Below the pieces are notes generated by a model, which was not told where the DNA came from, searched no databases, and saw nothing but the letters and a program-made list of their open reading frames with translations. The position numbers and the translations under genes were made by a program. Source: JAXMAF01 sp046350555 (lineage in GTDB: Bacteria; Planctomycetota; Phycisphaerae; Phycisphaerales; SM1A02). From it: a stretch of 64,000 bases of DNA. The DNA lies in assembly GCA_046350555.1 (NCBI GenBank), contig JAXMAF010000011.1, positions 1-64,000 of the forward strand, read 5' to 3'. Within the stretch, counting starts at the first letter, position 1, and the number at the start of each line of letters is the position of its first letter. Below are positions 52,735 to 59,657 of the stretch, one piece after another.

Positions 52735-53976
52735 TCACATCACCCTCCACCACGGCACCGCGAGCACATCCGGCGTCAGCCACTCGATCGTCTTGCCGGT
52801 GTGCAGGAGCAGGCCGGCGCGGGCGTGCTTGCCGTACTCGGCGCGGAACGTGCGCAGGTGTGCGGCGTCGGCGAGGCGTGGGCGCGACATGGCCTTGACT
52901 TCGATCGGCAGCACGCGATCGCCGGATTCGATGACGAAGTCGACCTCCTCGCCGATGGTCGTCCGCCAGTAGAGGATCTCCGCGCGCTCCAGCCGCGCAT
53001 CGCGCCACGCGAGCAGGTCGCCGAGAACGAGGTTCTCGAGGTGGGCGCCGCCGGGCTCGTCGTCTCCCGCGAGATGCAGCGCCACGCCGGTGTCGCCCCA
53101 GTAGAGCTTCGGCGACTTGATGAGGCGCTTGGTGCGGTTCACCGAGTACGGGGCGAGCCGCACGAGCAGATACGAGATCTCGAGGAGGTTCAAATAGCGG
53201 TGCACGGTCGGCTGCGGCAAGGCCGCGTCGCGGCCCAGCTCGGTCTGGTTGACGATCTGGCCGAGCCGGTGACATGCGGCGCGCATCAACCGACGAAAGT
53301 CGGGAAGCCCGGAGATCGCGGAGAGATCCTGGAGGTCTCGCTCAAGGTACGTGCGCACGTAGCCGTCGAACCAGACCGTCCGCTCCCTGGCGTTCGCCAG
53401 GTGCACTGCCGGTGTGGGGAAGCCGCCGCGCCGCGCGAGCGTGCGCCAGTCCGCGGGCTCGTCGGGCTCTCCCGACACCAGGTCGAGCCACCGTTCGTCC
53501 CTGGTCCCAAGCAGATCCTCCCAGATGCCGCAGCGCCCGAGACCCCGCTGCTCGCGGCGGGTCATCGGCCACAGGGTGAGATAGCTTGCCCGGCCGGCGA
53601 GCGACTCGGACACCTGTCGCATCAGCAGCAGGTTCGCGGAACCGGTGAGCAGGAACTGGCCCGGCCGGCGCCGTCGATCGATGGCGCGCTTCACGGCACG
53701 CAGCACCTCCGGCTCGCGCTGCACCTCGTCGAGCGTCACCGGCTGGGCGCCGCCCAGCAGCGATTCGGGGTCCCGGCGCGCTGCATCCATCACGTCGAGG
53801 TCGTCGAGCGAGAGGAAGCGACGGCCGCCCGGCGCGAGCTGCTGCACGAGCGTGCTCATGCCGGTCTGGCGGGCGCCGGTGACGACCACCGCAGGCATGA
53901 CGCGCAGGCGCCCGGCGAGGCTGGCCGAGACCAGCCGGGGGTGCGTAGCCATATCCATGGTGTGAATGATATCCAT
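52735..53976 (-). CDS. AAA ATPase with DUF4143 domain, Walker A Lys replaced by Met
   Basis: 413 residues from ATG 53976; ATG 53958 is possible. The N-terminal AAA domain reads VVVTGARQTGMST at the P-loop. The family normally has GARQTGKST, so the Lys that binds the ATP phosphates is Met40 here (ATG codon in place of AAG). Walker B is intact (TLDEVQ, Asp83-Glu84). The C-terminal DUF4143 domain contains SPKLYWGDTGVALHL and an EEVDFVIE nuclease-like core ending in EVKA. The function of this family is poorly known. The substitution predicts weak or no ATP hydrolysis. GTGAATG-ATAT-CCATTCAC forms a small dyad over the start codon. Confidence 0.88.
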   Translation of the reverse strand: MDIIHTMDMATHPRLVSASLAGRLRVMPAVVVTGARQTGMSTLVQQLAPGGRRFLSLDDLDVMDAARRDPESLLGGAQPVTLDEVQREPEVLRAVKRAIDRRRRPGQFLLTGSANLLLMRQVSESLAGRASYLTLWPMTRREQRGLGRCGIWEDLLGTRDERWLDLVSGEPDEPADWRTLARRGGFPTPAVHLANARERTVWFDGYVRTYLERDLQDLSAISGLPDFRRLMRAACHRLGQIVNQTELGRDAALPQPTVHRYLNLLEISYLLVRLAPYSVNRTKRLIKSPKLYWGDTGVALHLAGDDEPGGAHLENLVLGDLLAWRDARLERAEILYWRTTIGEEVDFVIESGDRVLPIEVKAMSRPRLADAAHLRTFRAEYGKHARAGLLLHTGKTIEWLTPDVLAVPWWRVM

Positions 53977-53995
53977 TCACGTCGTGGATAGATGG

Positions 53996-54072
53996 TCCGA
54001 AGGTGTCGGGTACCTTCGCTCCACGGGAACCCTTGCTCCAGCGAAGATACCCGACACCTTCGTTCACCCCGC
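53996..54072. repeat. dispersed palindromic repeat R2, copy 1
   Basis: CGAAGGTGTCGGGTA (53998-54012) and TACCCGACACCTTCG (54048-54062) are perfect 15-bp arms. Each arm region also folds locally (CGAAGGT with ACCTTCG). Related copies lie at 59498-59574 and 62109-62150. Confidence 0.8.
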
Positions 54073-54095
54073 GGGTGACTGCGTCGGACTGCATC

Positions 54096-54116
54096 GGCGG
54101 CCCACAGAGGGCCGCC
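54096..54116 (-). terminator. terminator-like hairpin after the propeller gene
   Basis: GGCGGCCC and GGGCCGCC pair around ACAGA. It lies 70 bases after the stop of the minus-strand gene at 54186. No clear T tract follows. Confidence 0.5.
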
Positions 54117-54185
54117 TGCTTCGTCCTCCGCGCCCCGCTCGTCCTCGCCCCGCCGAAGGCGACGCGGGAGTTCCAAGACAGTCTC

Positions 54186-55317
54186 TTACCCCCACGCCGC
54201 CAGCATCACGCCGAGGTCCGCGCCGTCCACCATGCCGTCGCAGTTCAGGTCGGCCGGACTGTTCGCGTTGCCCCACTCGGAGAGCATCACGCCGAGGTCG
54301 GCGCCGTTCACGCTGCCGTCGCCGTTGAGGTCCGCGTCTGTCGTCTCGCGCACCACGTACACGGCGTTGGCGCTGGTCACGGCGAGCAGCGCGCCGTCGG
54401 GCGAGAACGCGAGTCGGCCGTGAAGGTAGCTGGTGACGTCGAGACCGCTCAGGAACGGCGTCAGCGCGCCGGCGCCGTCGCGGCGCTGCACGAAGAACGT
54501 GCGCGCATTGCCGATGAACGCGCCGAGGTCGCCGAGGTAGAGGTCGGTGCCGAATGCGCCGCTCGCGCCCTGGGCGATCGACGTCGGATTGAAGAAGACG
54601 CCGGCGGTGCCGATGAAGACCGTCGGCGCCCCGGCGGGCGGCACGGTCCAGAACGCGCCATCGTCGCTGACGCCGTTGGCGACGCCGCCATGAAGGATCG
54701 TCGCGGAGCCGAATTCGCCGCCGCTGACGGCCGCGAGCCCGGTCAGGCTCGCATCGTTGTTGACGGTCACGGTGAACGCCCCGCCGACGGGACTGAAGCG
54801 AAACACGCGCCCCGGCGTGCAGCCGCATCCACCGAGGTCGGTGAGGTAGAGATGCGTCGGATATCCGTTGAGCGGGCTGAACAGCAGGTCGACCGGGTCG
54901 ATGAACTGCGCCGCGGGAATCGTGGCAAACGGGTTCACCGCGCCGGCGGAAGAGATCTTCACGATCGTGTCCGGCCCGTCGAGGGCCACGTACAGGAAGT
55001 CGCCGAACATCGGGATGGTGGCGAACGCGAGGCCGGTCGGGCTGGCCAGCCCGGACACGAACGTGCTCACGGTGCCGTCGGCGGCGATGCGCACGATCGA
55101 GTCGGCGGTCGACGCGTAGAGATCGTCGCCCCACGCGCGCCCGGCCCCCACGCGATGCCGCACGTCGATCGCCGCCAGCGGCCTGATGCAGAAGCCGGAG
55201 GCGACGACCGGGATGTCCGGATCGAGTTCTCCGGCGAAGGTGCGGTCCGATGCAAGCGTGGCGGGCTGCGGCGAGCAGGGCGACAGTCGAGAACGGCGAT
55301 GGGCATGACGTCTTCAT
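54186..55317 (-). CDS. secreted propeller-like protein with GADLG tail, frameshifted near N-terminus
   Basis: The signal peptide (MKTSCPSPFSTVALLAAA) starts at ATG 55317 in one frame. The mature protein continues in another frame from about 55270 (ATLASDRTFAGELDPDIPVV ... WGDDLYASTADSIVRIAADG). Moving between them needs one extra base near 55262-55276. The mature part has NHL/propeller-like strands (IAADGTVSTFVSGLASPTGL, AALDGPDTI-type blades, a GGCGCTPGRVFRFSPVGG segment) and ends in two dockerin-like motifs (VNGADLGVMLSEWG, VDGADLGVMLAAWG). Read as a real gene with a frameshift or assembly error. It is divergent from the BlaI-type regulator. Confidence 0.7.
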
Positions 55318-55441
55318 GCACACCAGTGTGCGAGTCGCTGGCGACCGATGCAAGCGCTGCGCTGGTCCACCGGCGGCCGCCCGACGACGCCGCGGGCCAT
55401 GATCCCGACATCTCCGTTCCCTCACGGGATCCGGGAGCTTG

Positions 55442-55483
55442 CCAACTACCATCACCCATAGTACTATGTGTCATCGTAGTTGG
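55442..55483. promoter_or_regulatory. 42-bp dyad, probable BlaI-type operator
   Basis: The two 21-base halves meet between 55462 and 55463. The right half, ACTATGTGTCATCGTAGTTG G, matches the reverse complement of the left half at 18 of 21 positions. The site carries TAC/GTA half-site blocks as in Bla/Mec operators and ends 9 bases before the BlaI-type start codon. It should cover the promoter and allow autorepression. Confidence 0.8.
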
Positions 55484-55491
55484 AGACACCG

Positions 55492-55926
55492 ATGCCCATC
55501 AAGCCGTTCGACCAACTTGGCGAACTCCAGCGAACGGTGCTGGAGGTCATTTGGGACGAGGGGGAGGCGACCGTCCAGGACGTCGTCGACCTTCTGGCCG
55601 CGACGCGTCCTTTGGCGTACACGACGATCCTGACCACGCTCCAGAATCTCGAGAAGGCCGGCTGGGTGCGCCACAGCGCCCGCGGTCGCGCCTTTGTCTA
55701 CCGGCCGACGCGCTCTCGCGACCGGGCAGGCGCCACGTCGCTGCGGAGCTTCATCGATCGTGTCTTCGCGGGCGACGCGAGCCTGCTCTTCCAGGCACTG
55801 ATCGACGACCGGCGGCTTGACGATGCCGAGCTGAAGCGCCTTCGTGCCATGATCGACGCGAAGCGGCGCGGCGGAGCGACCCCAGACACATCCGGCGATC
55901 GACCTCGTTCGGGAGGATTGGCATGA
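55492..55926 (+). CDS. BlaI/MecI/CopY family repressor
   Basis: 144 residues from ATG 55492, with GGAG 6 bases upstream; an in-frame TTG at 55480 is less likely. The winged helix follows the family closely: LGELQRTVLEVIWDEGEATV, then LAYTTILTTLQNLEKAGWV (recognition helix) and RGRAFVYRPTRSRD (wing). The C-terminal dimerisation helix region includes DDAELKRLRAMIDAKRR. In this family the repressor is cleaved or released when an M56 metalloprotease is activated. The M56 gene overlaps its stop by four bases (ATGA). A 42-bp dyad lies just upstream. Confidence 0.92.
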   Translation: MPIKPFDQLGELQRTVLEVIWDEGEATVQDVVDLLAATRPLAYTTILTTLQNLEKAGWVRHSARGRAFVYRPTRSRDRAGATSLRSFIDRVFAGDASLLFQALIDDRRLDDAELKRLRAMIDAKRRGGATPDTSGDRPRSGGLA

Positions 55927-58023
55927 CAGGCTTCACGACCATCGCATGGGTGCTCGAGTCGACCCTCGCACTCGCGGTCGGATTGGCGCTCGCATCGCGC
56001 GCCGGCTGGAGCGCCAGCGCCCGCCATGCCGCGCTGGCGATGGCCATCGTCACGGCACTGCTGCTGCCGGCGGTGTCGGTGGTCGCCGGGCGCTCCGGCT
56101 GGGGCGTGCTGGCGCCGATGCCGAGCCTTGTGGCAGCGGACCAGTTGGCCGTCGGCGCACCTGATACGGATTCCAGCAGGCCTCCATGCGTCCGACCCCT
56201 TGCCCACAGCGGCGTCTCACGGCGGGACTGGGTTGGGTGGGGCGCGAGAATCAACGGGGACGCGCCTGGGCCGCGGATGGCGCAACCCGTGAGCGAGGAT
56301 CACCGCCCATCGATCAGCGGCGCCTCGGTCGACACCGATGGTCTTCGCCCAGCCGCAACATCGGCTGCTGGATGGACCGCTGGATCGTCTTGGACGGTTG
56401 CGGCGGCTGGACGATCGGGGCATGGATCGCGCTTTCAGTCGCCACCTTCATTCGTCTCAACATCGGCATCGCACGCGGCATCGCCATCCGCCGCACCACC
56501 CGCCCGGCCGACGACGGCCCATTGCATGTCATGCTCCGGCGCGCGGTCGCGGAACACGGCGTGCGACGAAGGGTCGAATTGCGTGTCAGCGACGCCGTCG
56601 AGTGCCCCGCCGTCTGGTGCTGGTTGCGCCCGTGCGTCATCCTTCCTCAATCCATCGACCGTCCACACGTCGATTGGCGCGCCGTCTCGCACACGAGGTC
56701 GCGCATCTGGCGCGGCGCGATCATCTGACCGCCATGGCGGCGGAACTTCTCGTCTGCATGCTGCCATGGCATCCGTTGTCGTGGATCGCGCGACGCTGGC
56801 TCGCCGAGCTCGCCGAGGAGGCGTGCGACGACTGGGCGATGGGCAGCGCGCGCGACGCGACGGAGTACGCGGCGTCGTTGCTCTCGTTCCGCCCGGCTCA
56901 TCGCGGCGCCATGCTGGCGATCGTGTCGGGCAGCAGCGTCTCGGCGCGCGTTCGACGAATCCTCCACGATCTCGCCGGCGACACGCGAATCGGCCGCCGG
57001 CTCGCCGTCGGCGGTCCCGTCATCGCCGCGCTGGCGCTGGCGATCGCCGCGGTTGCAAGGCCGGGTGACGCGGTGTCGCCCAGCGCTCCCGTTCGCGCAG
57101 TCGACAACACACCGCGAGTCCACGCGCGTGTGCGCACACCGGATGGCCTCCAATCGTCGTTCGAGGTCGCCTTGGTCGACTCGAGCCGCCGGCTGCCGGA
57201 CGGCACGACGACCGACCTTTCCGACGGCCAGCGCGAGCACGTGGCGTTGCGCTTGCGCGGCTGGGACGAGCAGGTCATTCGGGCGAGGATCGCCCGGTGC
57301 AACCGCACGCTGCGCGTCAACGTGACCGACGGTTTCGGCGAAGCTGCGGTCGGACGGTTCGTGACGATTCGCTACCTGCTCGATCCGCTCGGCTTCGAGA
57401 CGAAGTCGCTCCAAGGGCCGGAACAGGTCGTGCCGGATTCTGGCATGGTCGAGTTCACCGGCGTGCCGACATCGGATGTCGCCGAGGTCCTGCTCGAGGT
57501 GAACGGCACCGTGGACCTGGTGTCGTTCGATCCAGCGTCGCCGGCGATCGTCGAGCACACGTTGTCGCTCGCCCCGACGATCGGCCGTCGCGCCCCCGAT
57601 GTCACGCTGACGGGCGCCGCGGATGGCCACCCGTTCCGTCTCTCGTCGCTTCGAGGACGCGTCGTGCTGCTCGAGTTCTGGGCGACGTGGTGTGGCCCGT
57701 GCCAGCCGGCAATGACCCGCACCAACGAGATGGCCGGCCGTCGTAGCGACCGGGGCGATCGCGTGGCGGTCGTCGGCGTCTCGACCGATGACGCCCTGGA
57801 CAAGGTCGCAGGCCATGTCAAGAAGCGCAACTGGAACGCCTCCCTCCAGACCTGGGGCGGACCGCATGTCAACGGCGGCTCGCCCGTCTCGCGGGCGTTC
57901 GGCATCCGCGGCATTCCCCACGCGTTCCTGATCGACGGCGGCGGAACGCTGCGCTGGGCGGGACATCCGGACGATGTCGATCTCGAGAAGGAGATCGATC
58001 GATTGGTGCGCGAGGCGCGGTGA
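55923..58023 (+). pseudogene. BlaR1-like M56 metalloprotease fused to TlpA-type thioredoxin, frameshifted
   Basis: Three frames together form one protein. Frame 1 (55923 to about 56340) has membrane helices 1-2. Frame 2 (about 56345-56686) has the third helix (WTIGAWIALSVATFIRLN) and the family CVILPQSI motif. Frame 3 (56686-58023) has the zinc motif HEVAH (first His at 56692) and EEACDDWA, a further helix (ALALAIAAVA), a beta region and a C-terminal thioredoxin domain with WCGPC and a cis-Pro loop (RGIPHAFLI). The second shift fits loss of one C at 56686 (GTC-CTC-GCA to GTC-TCG-CA). The thioredoxin replaces the penicillin-sensor domain of BlaR1. Real decay or assembly error is undecided. Confidence 0.78.
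56196..56266. repeat. dispersed repeat R1, copy 3 (within M56 gene)
   Basis: About 71 bp matching 38061-38138 and 4881-4955. In one frame it encodes LPTAASHGGTGLGGARESTG, similar to LPTEASRGGSGLGAPRASTG of copy 1. The M56 gene, however, appears to read it in a different frame. It lies in the linker between membrane helices. Confidence 0.65.
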
Positions 58024-58137
58024 GCTCTCCGGCGGCGTCGCCTTGGAGTCGGTTGTCGTTGTCAAGTGGCTTGGTGTTGCCCGACGCACGCTTGTGCGAT
58101 CGCGGTCCGTCCGTTCACTGCCCCAGCGAGGCTCGCC

Positions 58138-59442
58138 ATGCACTCGAACGCCGCCCCGGTTCTCGCGTCCTTGTTCACGCTCATCGTCGCGGTTGCGCCG
58201 CCGGTGCCTTCATCCTCGCCTGCCGATGAGAGCCCGTTCAAGCTGCCCTGGACCACCGAACAGCTCATCGACCTCAGGGCCAAGGCCGGCATCGGCCAGA
58301 CACCGTTGAACGCGTTCGCGAGATGGGCCTCCCCTGGGCTTGATCGGAAGGAGTTCGACGCGCTTCTCGACGAAGTCGGCGTTCCACCGACCGACGCCGA
58401 TCGGCGCGAGCTCGTGACGCTCTGGGAAGGACACCGGGCCCGCATGATTGCCTTGCATTTGTCAACGGCGCGGGCGTTGTGGGAAACGGCGGAACGCATG
58501 GGACCGGAGTGGGAGCGCGAGCCGTGGTCGAAGGCCCTGATGGCGCTCAGCGCATCGCAAGGGCGGCGAATGGCCGACGCCGAGCTTGCATCGATCGATG
58601 ATGTGCGAGGACTCCTGATCGATGTCGCTGGCCGGATTCCGCCCGATCGCGCGGAGCCAGCCCAGTTCGTCTTCGCCCGCACCGTTGACGAGCTGTTGCG
58701 CGAAGATGACCTCGTGGTGACCTATCGCGCCGGCGGAGCGCAAGCCGATCTCTGGCGGTTGGTGCGGCAGGCGAGCCGGGATCTCACGGACGGACAGCAA
58801 TCGCAGATCCGTCCGATCCTGCGACGGCTGTACGCCGCGACCGACGAGGCGCGGCGAAGCCTGGTGCAAGAAGGCAACCGCACGCAACGTATTGGCTACT
58901 ACATCAAGGCTCCCGACGAGCGGCGTCTTCGCGAGGTGCGTGCCGAGCTCCGGTCGCCGAAATCACAGCAGTTGCTGGAACTCATCCGCGACGCGGTCCA
59001 ACGAGCGGTCGACGAGATGGAGGTGGTCATCGGCCCCGAGGCATCGGCGCGGCTGCGGGCGCTTCTCGACGCCGCGTCGTCCTCGCCTCCCGGCACGCCC
59101 GAAGCCGCCTTCCCCGATCCAGCGCAGGGCGAATTGAAGTGCCAGCTCCTCTCCATCGACGCGCCGCCCCTGCCGGAGGAACGCGCCGAGTTGCTGAAGG
59201 CCTTGCTGGAAACAAGCTGTGTCGGATTGTCGCGCATCAATGCCGAGCTGCGGTCGAACGAGTGGACCCAGGGAATGCTCAACGCCACTTGGGCCGACGA
59301 GCCGCAGCAGCGCGACGACTTGCTCAATCGGCGTCGCGCCCTGCTCTCGGAGCGCCGTCGTGCGAACGACGAATTCCGGGAACTGCTCGGCGCCGCCCTC
59401 GACGCATCGATGCTCCGCGACCTGGAGCGACGGCTGAACTGA
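58138..59442 (+). CDS. secreted helical protein of unknown function
   Basis: About 434 residues from ATG 58138, with GAGG about 6 bases upstream. The signal peptide is about 8-22 (ASLFTLIVAVAPPV). The mature chain is predicted almost wholly helical, rich in Arg, Glu and Leu, with coiled-coil-like stretches (EARRSLVQEGNRTQRIGYYI, QQRDDLLNRRRALLSERRRA). No domain was recognised. It follows the M56/thioredoxin gene after 114 bases on the same strand and may belong to the BlaI-controlled unit. A co-regulated structural or stress role is possible but not shown. Confidence 0.7.
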   Translation: MHSNAAPVLASLFTLIVAVAPPVPSSSPADESPFKLPWTTEQLIDLRAKAGIGQTPLNAFARWASPGLDRKEFDALLDEVGVPPTDADRRELVTLWEGHRARMIALHLSTARALWETAERMGPEWEREPWSKALMALSASQGRRMADAELASIDDVRGLLIDVAGRIPPDRAEPAQFVFARTVDELLREDDLVVTYRAGGAQADLWRLVRQASRDLTDGQQSQIRPILRRLYAATDEARRSLVQEGNRTQRIGYYIKAPDERRLREVRAELRSPKSQQLLELIRDAVQRAVDEMEVVIGPEASARLRALLDAASSSPPGTPEAAFPDPAQGELKCQLLSIDAPPLPEERAELLKALLETSCVGLSRINAELRSNEWTQGMLNATWADEPQQRDDLLNRRRALLSERRRANDEFRELLGAALDASMLRDLERRLN

Positions 59443-59497
59443 CTTCGAGAAGCGCATGAAGGGGGCGGAGGCTCATGCGATCACGATCTTGCCGGCG

Positions 59498-59574
59498 TCC
59501 GAAGGTGTCAGGTACCTTCGCTCCATGGGACAGCCCTGCTCCGGGGAAGGTACCCGACACCTTCGTTCGCCCCG
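59498..59574. repeat. dispersed palindromic repeat R2, copy 2
   Basis: Left arm GAAGGTGTCAGGTACC and right arm GGTACCCGACACCTTC pair with one mismatch. The flanking CTCCATGGGACAGCCCTGCTCC differs from copy 1 only in detail. It lies between convergent genes and may serve as a two-way terminator. Confidence 0.8.
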
Positions 59575-59657
59575 TCCCGCCCAAATAGGAAAGGCGCCGC
59601 GTGCGTGGGCGCATTGTGCGCATCGTGCGCACGAGGCGCGTCGGGCCGAAGCCCGAC

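Noticed and set aside
56338..56680. Upstream part of the third M56 frame as true coding
   Set aside because: It is His/Arg-rich and unlike the family, while the other frame in the same interval gives the expected membrane helix and CVILPQ motif.
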